64,000 nt of DNA from JAFEDN01 sp963818985. Its GTDB lineage: Bacteria; Pseudomonadota; Gammaproteobacteria; Coxiellales; Coxiellaceae. This document shows, one piece after another, positions 38,497 to 47,433 of this stretch (within the stretch, counting starts at the first letter, position 1; every line of letters starts with the position of its first letter). The stretch is from the NCBI GenBank assembly GCA_963818985.1, contig CAWFUJ010000008.1, positions 1 to 64,000 of the forward strand, in the 5' to 3' direction. The translations under genes and the position numbers were made by a program. The notes beneath the pieces are model-generated. The model was not told the origin of the DNA, did not search any database, and worked only from the letters and a program-made list of their open reading frames with translations.

Positions 38497-39261
38497 ATGG
38501 TTCAAATTTCGGTTAAAGATCTAAAAAAAGAATATTTTAAAAATATTATATTGGAAAATATCTCATTTAGCGCCAAACCAGGGCAAATAACCGCGTTATT
38601 AGGCGGTAGCGGGGCTGGTAAAAGCACTCTTTTGCGCTGTTTAAATTTACTGGAGCAGCCCAGCGCGGGTCACATTCAAATAGGTGAAATTAAATTAAAT
38701 TTTTCAGCCTCACGACATTTTTTTAATGAAGAGCAGCAACGTAATTTTCGGACCAAAGTAGGAATGGTTTTTCAACAATTAAATCTATGGCCCCATTTGA
38801 CTGTATTACAAAATCTAATTGAAGCGCCAATACAGGTCTTAAAAAAATCAAAAACGGAAGTTATAAAAGAAGCTAACATTTTGCTGGCCCGCGTGGGCTT
38901 GGCGCACAAACATGACAATTATCCGACGCAACTGTCCGGTGGTCAGCAGCAACGAGTGGCCATTGCCAGAGCATTAATGATGCACCCTGAGGTCATGTTA
39001 TTTGATGAGCCAACTTCAGCTTTAGATCCTAAAACAATCAATGAATTAATAACGTTAATTAAAGCATTGGCTCACCAAGGAATGACGATGATCATTGCCA
39101 CCCACGAAATGAATTTTGCTCGGCGAGTGGCGGATCAGATCATGTTTTTAGATCGAGGCATTATTATTGAGCAAGGCCCAGCTCAACAAATGTTTCAACA
39201 TCCGCAAACCAGCGCGTTTGCGCAATTTATTTCTGGAGAGCAGTATGAAAACATTCAATAA
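38497..39261 (+). CDS. artP: Arginine-type amino-acid ABC transporter, ATPase
   Basis: ATG 38497 (MVQISVKDLKKEYFKNI) has GGAG nine bases upstream and gives 254 residues; the longer TTG-started form is unlikely. Walker A is GGSGAGKST, the Q-loop is VFQQLNLWPHLTV, the signature is LSGGQQQR, Walker B is VMLFDEP, and the switch His is in IATHEM. The insert KLNFSASRHFFNEEQQR is typical of ArtP. Together with the next three genes it forms a binding-protein-dependent uptake system. The art name rests on argR proximity and similarity; lysine or ornithine are other possible substrates. Confidence 0.85.
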   Translation: MVQISVKDLKKEYFKNIILENISFSAKPGQITALLGGSGAGKSTLLRCLNLLEQPSAGHIQIGEIKLNFSASRHFFNEEQQRNFRTKVGMVFQQLNLWPHLTVLQNLIEAPIQVLKKSKTEVIKEANILLARVGLAHKHDNYPTQLSGGQQQRVAIARALMMHPEVMLFDEPTSALDPKTINELITLIKALAHQGMTMIIATHEMNFARRVADQIMFLDRGIIIEQGPAQQMFQHPQTSAFAQFISGEQYENIQ

Positions 39262-40015
39262 AATAATTGTTATATTAATGGCAAGCTTAATCAGTAGCGT
39301 AATTTTTGCGGCCGATACCAAGCCCATTGTTTTTGCTACGGAGGCGAGCTATCCACCATTTGAGTCAATGAATAGCCAAGGACAGATGCAGGGATTTGAT
39401 ATTGATATTATCAATGCGATTTGTGACCACGTTCAACTATCTTGCAAATTTGTTAATCAACCTTGGGATAGTTTAATTCCTGGATTGCAGCTAGGAAAAT
39501 TTGATGTGATTTTTGGTGCATTGATGATTACTGCTGAACGACAAAAACAGGTGAGTTTTACCGATCCTTATTTTAAAAATACTGGAGTGTTTATCGCAGC
39601 AAAATCCGCGCGTTTATCTTTGGCGCCCGCTGATTTAAAAGGTAAAACTATTGGTTTGCAAGTGGCTACACCTTTTGAGGTTTATGTGCGCAGTGTTTAT
39701 GGCAAAAATGTAATAGTCAAACGCTATAACAGTATTCAAGATGCATTATTAGATTTACAAGCGGGTCGAGTTGATAGCGTATTTGGCGACAGTGTGGTCA
39801 TGCTAGAATGGTTGAAAAATCCGGTAAATTCCAATGCTTATACCCAAATAGGTGAGCCGATTGACAATGAGCAATATTTTGGGGTAGGCAATGGTTTAGC
39901 AGTTAAAAAATCAAATACTGAGTTATTGAAGATGCTAAATACCGGCCTAGTTAATATAAAAAATGATGGTAGCTATCAAAAAATAATAGATAAATATTTC
40001 GGTGATAAACATTGA
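39245..40015 (+). CDS. artJ: Arginine-type ABC transporter, periplasmic binding protein
   Basis: ATG 39245 overlaps the end of artP by 17 bases and has GGAGAG upstream, giving 256 residues. The signal peptide is TFNKIIVILMASLISSVIFA, cleaved before ADTKP. The mature protein has the family-3 binding-protein fold: VFATEASYPPFESMN, GFDIDIINAIC, QPWDSLIPGLQLGKFDVIFG and LMITAERQKQVSFTDPYF. It delivers a basic amino acid to the membrane subunits. The artI/artJ choice cannot be settled by eye. Confidence 0.87.
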   Translation: MKTFNKIIVILMASLISSVIFAADTKPIVFATEASYPPFESMNSQGQMQGFDIDIINAICDHVQLSCKFVNQPWDSLIPGLQLGKFDVIFGALMITAERQKQVSFTDPYFKNTGVFIAAKSARLSLAPADLKGKTIGLQVATPFEVYVRSVYGKNVIVKRYNSIQDALLDLQAGRVDSVFGDSVVMLEWLKNPVNSNAYTQIGEPIDNEQYFGVGNGLAVKKSNTELLKMLNTGLVNIKNDGSYQKIIDKYFGDKH

Positions 40016-40671
40016 ATTGGTTTGAAGGTTACGGCACTCAATTAGCCCAAGGAACTTTAATGACCATTGCGGTTTCCGTGGGTGCATTCATACTAGGATT
40101 GATTTTGTCTATCATCGGCGCAGCAGGGGAATTGAGCTCAAGACGATTGATACGTTTGGTGACATTTGCGATAACAGCCTCGATTCGTGGTGTCCCTGAA
40201 TTACTAATATTATTTGGAATTTATTTTGGAGTGGGCGCATTACTGAGTTTCCTAGTAGGGCACGATCTTCAAATCAATGCATTTATCGCTGGAATTTTTG
40301 GTCTCGGTATTATCTTTGCTGCCTACGGCGCGCAGACTATTCGAGGTGCATTTTTGTCAATTCCCTTAGGGCAAAAACAGTCTGCCCAGGCGCTTGGTAT
40401 TCCTCCGCTGCGTACCTTTTCCCATATTTTATTACCTCAAGCATTACGTTATGCATTACCAGGATTGGGTAACCTTTGGTTAATACTATTAAAAGATAGC
40501 GCATTAATTTCTTTGCTGGGTTTATCTGATTTAATGAACAAAGCACAAATGGCTGCAAGTAATACCCATCAACCTTTTAAATTTTACATGATTGCCGCTA
40601 TGGTTTTTTTATTTTTAACGACTTTGTCTCAATTTTCTTTTAAAAATTTACTGAAAAAAACATGGCTTTAA
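40012..40671 (+). CDS. artQ: Arginine-type ABC transporter, permease 1
   Basis: 219 residues. The start is TTG 40012 within TTGA, overlapping the stop of the preceding gene by four bases, which points to coupled translation. It has about five membrane helices and the permease loop GAFLSIPLGQKQSAQALGIP (EAA motif), which contacts the ATPase. It partners with the next permease in the inner membrane. Confidence 0.87.
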   Translation: MNWFEGYGTQLAQGTLMTIAVSVGAFILGLILSIIGAAGELSSRRLIRLVTFAITASIRGVPELLILFGIYFGVGALLSFLVGHDLQINAFIAGIFGLGIIFAAYGAQTIRGAFLSIPLGQKQSAQALGIPPLRTFSHILLPQALRYALPGLGNLWLILLKDSALISLLGLSDLMNKAQMAASNTHQPFKFYMIAAMVFLFLTTLSQFSFKNLLKKTWL

Positions 40672-40672
40672 T

Positions 40673-41347
40673 ATGATCATGAATATTATTCAATATTTCC
40701 CCGACATGCTTGCTGGATTATGGGTTACGATCGAACTCATGGTGATTTCATTAATAACAGGTTTATTATTGGCAATTATTTTCACCTTTTGCATCGAGTC
40801 AGGGCGGTTTTACTTAAAGGCTCCGGTGGATGCCTTGGTGTTTTTTATTCGCGGCACGCCGCTACTGGTGCAAATTTTTATAATTTACTATGGCAGTGGA
40901 CAATGGGTTTGGTTGCATGGAACATTGATGTGGCAGTTTTTAAAACAGCCATGGGGATGTGCGGTCATTGCCTTAGCATTAAATACTGCCGCATATACTG
41001 CCGCATTGTTGGTTGGAGCCATTCGCGCGGTACCTGAGGGTGAGGTGGAAGCGTGTCAGGTCTTAGGTTTATCAAAGTCACAAATGCTGCGACGTATCAT
41101 TTTGCCTCGCGCTTGGCGCATGGCTTTACCAGCTTATTCTAATGAAGTGATCATGGTGTTAAAAAGCACTTCACTGGTGAGCACTATTACTATATTAGAT
41201 TTAATGGGGGTGATGCGGCAAATGATTGCTAGAACTTATGAAGTGCTGCCTTTCTTTTTAATGGCGGGCATTTTGTACTTTATATTAAATATGGTAATTA
41301 TCATTTTATTCAGGATATTAGAAAGGAAATGGAAGGTATTACTTTAA
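40673..41347 (+). CDS. artM: Arginine-type ABC transporter, permease 2
   Basis: 224 residues starting one base after the artQ stop. It has membrane segments including LWVTIELMVISLITGLLLAI and LVFFIRGTPLLVQIFIIYYG (the RGTPLLVQ signature of amino-acid permeases), and the EAA loop VPEGEVEACQVLGLSKSQML. It is the last gene of the operon and converges on rne. Confidence 0.88.
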   Translation: MIMNIIQYFPDMLAGLWVTIELMVISLITGLLLAIIFTFCIESGRFYLKAPVDALVFFIRGTPLLVQIFIIYYGSGQWVWLHGTLMWQFLKQPWGCAVIALALNTAAYTAALLVGAIRAVPEGEVEACQVLGLSKSQMLRRIILPRAWRMALPAYSNEVIMVLKSTSLVSTITILDLMGVMRQMIARTYEVLPFFLMAGILYFILNMVIIILFRILERKWKVLL

Positions 41348-41361
41348 TATCTTTTAAATAT

Positions 41362-41385
41362 CCCCTCTCCCATCAGGAAGAGGGG
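41362..41385. terminator. Possible bidirectional terminator between artM and rne
   Basis: CCCCTCT ... AGAGGGG with a 10-base loop, between two convergent genes. It lacks a strong U tract on the plus side, so this is weak. Confidence 0.35.
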
Positions 41386-41392
41386 GCTACAT

Positions 41393-42060
41393 TTATTCTT
41401 TTTCTTTCTCTTTTTCCGGTTCGTGATCGGCAGGTTGTCTTGGTTCTTCTTGAGGTTGCTTGGGTTCCTCCGAGGTTTTTTGTTGATCTTGTTCAACAAA
41501 ATGGTCTTGTTTAGTGGTCACTTGCTCTAATCGTTTTTGTGGTTCACTTTCTGGCTGTTTCTGTTCGGGTAAGGGGGTAGGTTCTTGAACAGTTTCAGGT
41601 TTTGTTTGTTCATGGGTTTCACTTTGGTAGATATTTTCGGCTTTATGATTTTCTACTTTTGCCGATTCGATTTTTTCTGGCTCAGATTTTTCAGTATATT
41701 CTGGCGACCAATTAGGTTGAGGTGGTAATTGATTAGACGTTTGTTTTTCAGTTGTTGGGTTTCTTTGCGGTGCGCGCTCACGATTTTGATTTTGGCGTTG
41801 GCCTTGACCCCCGCCACCTTGAGTTTGAGTTCTTTGGCCAGATTGGGAATGCTGTCTTCGTGGTCCACCCCGTTGTTGACCGCCACCGCTGCGGCTTTGA
41901 TCACCTTGACGCTTGTGTCGAGGTGGTTGTTGGGGGCCCGAAGTCGGTTGGGTTGATGCAGGGGGAGGGGTCTTTTTTTCTTCCGCGGCGGGCGACTCTT
42001 TTTCCATACCCAGTACTACATCCCAAAAACGTTTAATGATGCCGCCTCCGACTTTCTTGC
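41393..42060 (-). pseudogene. rne: RNase E C-terminal tail, separated by a frameshift
   Basis: The frame reads PRKKVGGGIIKRFWDVVLGM (membrane-anchor-like amphipathic helix), then EKESPAAEE, then an Arg/Gly/Gln-rich RNA-binding stretch (GGGQQRGGPRRQHSQ) and an acidic Pro/Glu-rich end. This is the typical disordered RNase E tail that tethers the enzyme to the membrane and binds RNA and partners. It is one frame off the catalytic ORF; the break lies in the C-rich cctccttcccc near 42060-42075. With one base removed the whole gene (41393-43679) would code for 761 residues. Confidence 0.75.
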
Positions 42061-43679
42061 GGGGAAGGAGGTGCTGCAGATGAAGTTGTTAAGAATTCTT
42101 TTATAGCCGGTTCAGTTACTTTTGTGACTGCGGTTTTTTTGCGCACAATTTGATTGCCGCTTTTTTGTTGTTGTTTAATGACTTCGTAACTAATGGAACC
42201 ACGATTTTTTTCCTTTAATTTTCTAATCTGATAATGTGGCGATTGAAAATGAGGGTTGGGAATAATCATAATGTCAGCTTGGGTTTGCTGTTCAATTTGA
42301 TGAATCTGGATTCGTTTTTCATTTATCAAGAAAGTGGCGATATCAACAGGCACCATCACTTGTAACTGCACCTGTTCGGTTTTTGCAGTTTGTTCTTGAA
42401 TTAAATGAAGAATCGAAATAGATAATGATTCGACAGTGCGGATAGTGCCTTGACCTTCGCAGCGTGGGCAAGGAATTCTGCTAGCGCGACGCAATGAAGA
42501 GCCTAACCGCTGACGAGACATTTCTAACAACCCAAAGCGTGAAATTCGGCTAATTTGAATGCGTGCCCGATCTTGTCGTAATGCATTGCGTAAGCAGTTT
42601 TCGACTTCACGTTGATGTGAAGTTTGAAGCATATCGATAAAATCGATGACTATTAGGCCGCCAATATCGCGAATACGCAGCTGACGAGCAATTTCTTCTG
42701 CGGCCTCAATATTGGTATTAAATGCTGTTTCTTCGATATTGCTGCCTTTGGTGGCGCGTGCTGAATTGATATCAATGGCTACTAGCGCTTCAGTATGATC
42801 TATGATTAATGCGCCGCCTGAAGGCAGATGAACTTCTCGCTGATAAGCATTTTCTATCTGTTCTTCGATATGAAAACGACTAAATAAAGGCAAAAAACCG
42901 GTATAAAGCTGCAAGCGCTCGAGAAAATCAGGTCGTACCTGGCTGACATAATGACGCGCTCGCTCATAGGCAATTGCCTCGTCAATAATCACTTCATGCA
43001 TATCCTGACGCAGATAATCACGGATTGCACGAATAATAACATCGCTTTCTTGATGAATGAGATAAGGTCCCGGTCGGGCAATCGCGGCTTGCTTTACCGC
43101 TTCCCAGTAACGTAATAATACATTGAGATCCCATTCTAATTCTTCTTTAGAGCGGCCAACTCCAGCAGTGCGGATAATAAGCCCCATCCCTTCTGGAATT
43201 TTAAGTTGATTAAAGGCTTCCTTCAGATGCTCGCGGTCATCCGTTTCAACTCTGCGCGATATGCCGCCTGCGCGAGGATTATTCGGCATCAGTACTAAAT
43301 AAGAACCGGCGAGACTAATGAAAGTAGTTAAGGCGGCGCCTTTATTGCCACGTTCTTCTTTTTCAACTTGTACCACCAATTCTTGCCCAAGCTTTAGTAC
43401 TGAACGTATATCAATGTTTTCTTGATTGGGATCTGTTTCGGTTAGAAAATATTCACGAGAAATTTCTTTAAGTGGTAAAAAGCCATGTCGTTCTTCGCCA
43501 TAATCGACAAATACTGCACCTAAACTGGGTTCGATACTGCTAATCCGGCCTTTGTAGATATTTGCTTTTTTTTGTTGAAAATCAGGACGTTCGATATCTA
43601 GATCAATTAATTGCAGGCCATGCACAACAGCCACTCGCAACGCATCTGATTGCGTTGCGTTAATCAGCATTCTTTTCAT
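42033..43679 (-). CDS. rne: Ribonuclease E, catalytic part
   Basis: Endoribonuclease that starts mRNA decay and processes rRNA and tRNA. The 548-residue ORF starts MKRMLINATQSDALRVAVVH. It has the S1 domain (about 35-120, with VDYGEERHGFLPLKEI), the RNase H-like and 5'-sensor region (GLIIRTAGVGRSKEEL), the DNase I-like catalytic part (ALVAIDINSARAT and GGLIVIDFIDM with the metal-binding Asp residues) and the Zn-link CPRCEG. The last ten residues (SPQESRRRHH) are out of frame; see the separate tail. The catalytic half is complete, so activity could survive the break. It is divergent from rluC, as in most gammaproteobacteria. Confidence 0.93.
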   Translation of the reverse strand: MKRMLINATQSDALRVAVVHGLQLIDLDIERPDFQQKKANIYKGRISSIEPSLGAVFVDYGEERHGFLPLKEISREYFLTETDPNQENIDIRSVLKLGQELVVQVEKEERGNKGAALTTFISLAGSYLVLMPNNPRAGGISRRVETDDREHLKEAFNQLKIPEGMGLIIRTAGVGRSKEELEWDLNVLLRYWEAVKQAAIARPGPYLIHQESDVIIRAIRDYLRQDMHEVIIDEAIAYERARHYVSQVRPDFLERLQLYTGFLPLFSRFHIEEQIENAYQREVHLPSGGALIIDHTEALVAIDINSARATKGSNIEETAFNTNIEAAEEIARQLRIRDIGGLIVIDFIDMLQTSHQREVENCLRNALRQDRARIQISRISRFGLLEMSRQRLGSSLRRASRIPCPRCEGQGTIRTVESLSISILHLIQEQTAKTEQVQLQVMVPVDIATFLINEKRIQIHQIEQQTQADIMIIPNPHFQSPHYQIRKLKEKNRGSISYEVIKQQQKSGNQIVRKKTAVTKVTEPAIKEFLTTSSAAPPSPQESRRRHH

Positions 43680-44058
43680 TTATTTAAAACCTATTTCATC
43701 AGCGCTAGGTTTGGTCAGATGGAGAGCAAAGCTCTTAGCGCATTGTTAATTCCTGCCAGCTGTCTGCTGTGCTATTCAAATCTTGCATGATATTTTAGCA
43801 GTGCTGAATCACTTTTAATTTTTCAAAGCCACTGATAATCATGGATCAGTTCTTAGGCTTTTGTTAAACTGCAAATATTGCGAAGAACAACTATACCAGC
43901 TTTGATGTTTTTCATCAACAGGGATCATTTGTATGCTCCGCTCGGCAGAGCCGATGCTCGCAATGAAGGGGAAGCGCTTCGCGCAGCTCCCCTTTGCGAT
44001 CCCCCATGGCGTAAGGAGTTTTCTACGAAAATAATTATTTGTATGCGGCGGAAATATA
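43680..44058. other. Divergent rne / rluC intergenic region
   Basis: 379 bp without a gene. It should contain the rne promoter and 5' leader, but I see no clear consensus boxes. It contains a G/C-rich imperfect palindrome, aaggggaagcgc ttcg cgcagctcccctt (about 43966-43995). The 62-aa reading frame across it is not convincing. Confidence 0.5.
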
Positions 44059-44988
44059 ATGGCTAAAATGATTACAATTCAATCGGAGGCAGTGGGTCAA
44101 CGAATAGATAATTTTATATTCAAGCACTTAAAGGGTGTTCCTAAGGTAAGAGTTTATCGGGCTATTCGTAAGGGTGAGGTGAGGGTCAATTTAAAGCGAA
44201 TCAAACCTGAGTACCGGTTACAATTAGAGGACCAGGTTCGGGTTCCACCTTTGGATGATTCTGTCGCTGCGGTTATTCAAACTCCCAGAGAAGAAGTAGC
44301 CAACAATTTAAAAAACCGTATTGTTTACGAAGATAAGGGTTTATTAGTGATAGATAAACCAGCCGGAATGGCCGTTCACGGTGGGTCAGGATTGCAAGGT
44401 GGTTTAATTGAGATTTTAAGAATAATTCGACCTGATTTACATTTTTTAGAACTGATTCATCGCTTGGACCGTGAAACATCTGGCTGTTTGTTATTGGCAA
44501 AAAAAAGACAAACTTTATTAACTTGGCATGAATATCTCAAACAGCGCCGCGCACGCAAGCAATATTTGGCCTTGGTTCGTGGTATTTGGAGTGGCGGTAA
44601 ACGCAAAGTAGAGCAGGCTTTGGTAAAAAACGTTTTAAGCAGTGGCGAGCGGATTGTCAAAGTCAATAATCACGAAGGAAAATCTGCAGTAACATGGTTT
44701 AATCCTATTCGACAATTTGCCAATATGACTTTAGTGGAAGCTTTTCCTATCACTGGGAGAACTCATCAAATTCGCGTCCACTTAGCGCATATAGGCTATC
44801 CTATCGCTGCGGATGAAAAATATGGAGATAAAGATTTTAATGCGTATGTTCGTCGTTTAGGATTAAAACGTCTATTTTTGCATGCGCTTAGCATGAGTTA
44901 CCCAGGAGATGATCACGGCGAAGGGATGTTTGGTCTTTGCATTCTATTAGAACCAGAACTATGTGACTTTTTACAGAAAATAATTTAA
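44059..44988 (+). CDS. rluC: 23S rRNA pseudouridine synthase C
   Basis: Makes pseudouridines at 955, 2504 and 2580 of 23S rRNA. 309 residues: an N-terminal S4 RNA-binding domain (GQRIDNFIFKHLKGVPKVRV then YRAIRKGEVRVN) and an RluA-type catalytic domain with LELIHRLDRETSGCLLLAKK carrying the catalytic Asp, plus GRTHQIRVHLAHIGYPI. A second in-frame ATG lies three codons in. It starts the rluC-rpmF-plsX-fab series; no yceD gene stands between it and rpmF. Confidence 0.93.
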   Translation: MAKMITIQSEAVGQRIDNFIFKHLKGVPKVRVYRAIRKGEVRVNLKRIKPEYRLQLEDQVRVPPLDDSVAAVIQTPREEVANNLKNRIVYEDKGLLVIDKPAGMAVHGGSGLQGGLIEILRIIRPDLHFLELIHRLDRETSGCLLLAKKRQTLLTWHEYLKQRRARKQYLALVRGIWSGGKRKVEQALVKNVLSSGERIVKVNNHEGKSAVTWFNPIRQFANMTLVEAFPITGRTHQIRVHLAHIGYPIAADEKYGDKDFNAYVRRLGLKRLFLHALSMSYPGDDHGEGMFGLCILLEPELCDFLQKII

Positions 44989-45011
44989 AAAACGCCTTAA
45001 TAAATATCAAT

Positions 45012-45053
45012 ATTTATCCTGGATACCGGCCTTCGCCGGTATCCAGGATAAAT
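45012..45053. repeat. Perfect REP palindrome between rluC and rpmF
   Basis: Two perfect 19-base arms (atttatcctggataccggc and its complement) around the loop cttc. It is the same 'ggataccggc...gccggtatcc' family as at 55489-55592. It could act as the 3' end of the rluC message. Confidence 0.8.
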
Positions 45054-45172
45054 ACCAGCATTTAATCAAAGGCTCTAAGTAATAACAAATGGTGGAGCAT
45101 CAACAATACTTGATTTTTTTCCTCTGCAACGTTACCATCACTGGTTTTAATCATCCTAAGTGGAGAGGGTCC

Positions 45173-45370
45173 ATGGCCGTACAAAAAAGCAGAGTCACAC
45201 GTTCTAGGCGCGGCATGCGCCGTTCACATGATTCATTATCCGTCGCTAGTTTATCTGTCGATCAAATGACGGGTGAAACTCATCGTCGTCACCATGTTGG
45301 CCCAGATGGCTATTACAAAGGTGAACAAGTTTATCAAGTTAAGGCCCCCACTGACGAAAAAGAAGAATAA
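45173..45370 (+). CDS. rpmF: 50S ribosomal protein L32
   Basis: ATG 45173 gives 65 residues: MAVQKSRVTRSRRGMRRSHD, then LSVASLSVDQMTGETHRRHH and VGPDGYYKG, characteristic of gammaproteobacterial L32. The four-Cys zinc motif found in some L32 proteins is absent, as is usual in this group. GGAGAGG lies eight bases upstream. plsX follows after six bases. Confidence 0.94.
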   Translation: MAVQKSRVTRSRRGMRRSHDSLSVASLSVDQMTGETHRRHHVGPDGYYKGEQVYQVKAPTDEKEE

Positions 45371-45376
45371 CCGTTC

Positions 45377-46390
45377 ATGATAAAGACGATTGCACTGGAT
45401 GCAATGGGGGGGGACCATGGACCTCAAGTTGTTGTCCCGGCCGGTTTGCAAGTCTTAAGGAAAAACCCTGATCTACAAATTATTTTTGTAGGTCGCAAAG
45501 AAATTATTACCCCGCTGATTGAGCAATCGGGTTCCGATCTAAGTTCTCGCTGGAAAATTCATGCCGCTAGTCAAGATGTAGAAATGGGTGAATCTCCTGC
45601 TTCGGCTCTGCGCTATAAAAAAGATTCATCTATGCGAGTTGCTATCAACTTGGTAAAAGCCAAAGAAGCTCAAGCCTGTATCAGCGCTGGAAATACCGGC
45701 GCATTAGTAGCCACCGCACGATTTGTTTTAAAGACATTGCCCGGTATTGACCGCCCGGCCATTATTACTCGTTTTCCTACCACCCAAAACAATCAAGAAG
45801 TGCGGATTTTGGATTTGGGTGCCAATGTGGATTCTAAAGCCGAGCATTTATGTCAATTTGCCTTAATGGGTTCTATTTTTGCGAAAGCTGTTGATAATAT
45901 TTCTAACCCGAGGGTGGGACTATTAAATATAGGCGAAGAAGCCATTAAAGGGAATGAACAAGTTAAGGAAACAGCCAAATTACTGTCGAAAAATCGTGCC
46001 ATTAATTATATCGGGTATGTAGAGGGCAACACTTTATTTGAAGGACATACCGATGTGGTGGTTTGCGATGGCTTTATAGGTAATATCACTTTGAAAGCTG
46101 CAGAAGGCGTAGCGCATCTCATTGGATTCTATGCCCGTCAAGCTTTTGCTAAAAACTGGTTGACGCGTTTAGCTGTGTTACCTTCCTTGCCGATTTTAAA
46201 AAGTCTCACCAAAAGAATTGATCCCCAGCGGCGCAATGGCGCAATATTGCTGGGCTTAACTGGTGTCGTCGTTAAAAGCCACGGCCGTGCTGGTGTTTTG
46301 GGATTTGCTTCTGCAATTGAAGAGGCCGCATTAGAAATTGAAAAAAATATCCCTTCATTGATTGAGCATGGGTTACAGAATGAATTATAG
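45377..46390 (+). CDS. plsX: Phosphate acyltransferase
   Basis: Makes acyl-phosphate from acyl-ACP for phospholipid synthesis. 337 residues with IALDAMGGDHGPQVVVPAGL at the start, CISAGNTGALVATARFVLK, LLNIGEEAIKGN and VCDGFIGNITLKAAEG, all family hallmarks. Six bases after rpmF and overlapping fabH by 11 bases. Confidence 0.96.
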   Translation: MIKTIALDAMGGDHGPQVVVPAGLQVLRKNPDLQIIFVGRKEIITPLIEQSGSDLSSRWKIHAASQDVEMGESPASALRYKKDSSMRVAINLVKAKEAQACISAGNTGALVATARFVLKTLPGIDRPAIITRFPTTQNNQEVRILDLGANVDSKAEHLCQFALMGSIFAKAVDNISNPRVGLLNIGEEAIKGNEQVKETAKLLSKNRAINYIGYVEGNTLFEGHTDVVVCDGFIGNITLKAAEGVAHLIGFYARQAFAKNWLTRLAVLPSLPILKSLTKRIDPQRRNGAILLGLTGVVVKSHGRAGVLGFASAIEEAALEIEKNIPSLIEHGLQNEL

Positions 46391-47336
46391 TAAAATTATA
46401 GGTGTTGGCTCTTATTTACCTGAAACAATTTTGACGAATGCTGATTTGGAAAAAATTGTCGAAACCAGCGATGAATGGATTGTGCAACGCGTTGGGATTC
46501 GTAAACGTCACATAGTGGGTAACAGTCCTGATACTGTGTCTACCATGGCTATTAAAGCTGCAAAAATTGCTTTAGAAAATGCCAATTTAAAGCCCGACGA
46601 TATCGATATGGTTGTGGTCTGTACGACCACTGCCGATTATCTTTTTCCCAGTGTGGCTTGCATTGTTCAACAACACCTTAAAATAAATAATCATTGTCCT
46701 GCCTTTGATTTAAATGCTGCTTGTGCCGGATTTATTTATGGCCTGAGTGTTGTCGATCAATTTGTTAAGAATAAAGCCGTGACTCACGCGTTAGTCATTG
46801 GAGCAGATGCTTTAACTAAAACAGTGGACTGGAAAGACCGTAGCACTTGCGTACTTTTTGGTGATGGGGCTGGGGCGGTGGTTTTGAAAACCAGCCCTGA
46901 ACCTGGGATTTTGTGTACCCACATACACGCAGCCGGTCACTATGTCGATGCGCTATACGCCAAAAATCCTTTATGGGATCCGCAACCGCCAGCGATTTAT
47001 ATGAAAGGTAATACGGTTTTTAAAATAGCAGTCACCCAGCTTGGCAGTATTGTGGATGAGACTTTAGCGAAAGGCGGATTAAAACAAGCCAATGTCGATT
47101 GGCTCATCCCTCATCAAGCGAATTCGCGCATTATTGAAGCCACTGCTAAACGCTTAAATTTACCTATGGATCGAGTTATTTTAACGGTTGCCGAGCATGG
47201 CAATACGTCTGCTGCTTCGGTGCCGCTGGCTTTGGACCATGCTATTCAACTGGGCAAAATTAAGCGTGGAGAAATACTGATGTTAGAAGCATTTGGTGCC
47301 GGCTTGGCTTGGGGCGCAGCTTTGGTCAAGTATTAA
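46380..47336 (+). CDS. fabH: 3-oxoacyl-ACP synthase III
   Basis: Starts fatty-acid chains by condensing acetyl-CoA with malonyl-ACP. The true start is ATG 46380 (MNYSKIIGVGSYLPE), within plsX, giving 318 residues. The catalytic triad is visible: Cys in LNAACAGFIYGL, His in WLIPHQANSRI and Asn in EHGNTSAASVP. Confidence 0.95.
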   Translation: MNYSKIIGVGSYLPETILTNADLEKIVETSDEWIVQRVGIRKRHIVGNSPDTVSTMAIKAAKIALENANLKPDDIDMVVVCTTTADYLFPSVACIVQQHLKINNHCPAFDLNAACAGFIYGLSVVDQFVKNKAVTHALVIGADALTKTVDWKDRSTCVLFGDGAGAVVLKTSPEPGILCTHIHAAGHYVDALYAKNPLWDPQPPAIYMKGNTVFKIAVTQLGSIVDETLAKGGLKQANVDWLIPHQANSRIIEATAKRLNLPMDRVILTVAEHGNTSAASVPLALDHAIQLGKIKRGEILMLEAFGAGLAWGAALVKY

Positions 47337-47367
47337 TCCTGGTTTGCTGTATCCCGCGACAGTAGCT

Positions 47368-47396
47368 GTCATCCCGCGGCTTGACCGCGGGATGAC
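47368..47396. repeat. REP palindrome between fabH and fabD
   Basis: gtcatcccgcgg / ccgcgggatgac around cttga. The same type is nested in hairpin copy C (36150-36178) and, in part, at 63374-63442. Confidence 0.75.
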
Positions 47397-47433
47397 GGCG
47401 GTAACGTAATGGGCGCTAGTAACTTAGAGGTGA

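Noticed and set aside
43878..44066. 62-aa ORF before rluC
   Set aside because: Overlaps the rluC start, no ribosome-binding site, and made of a G/C-rich palindrome.
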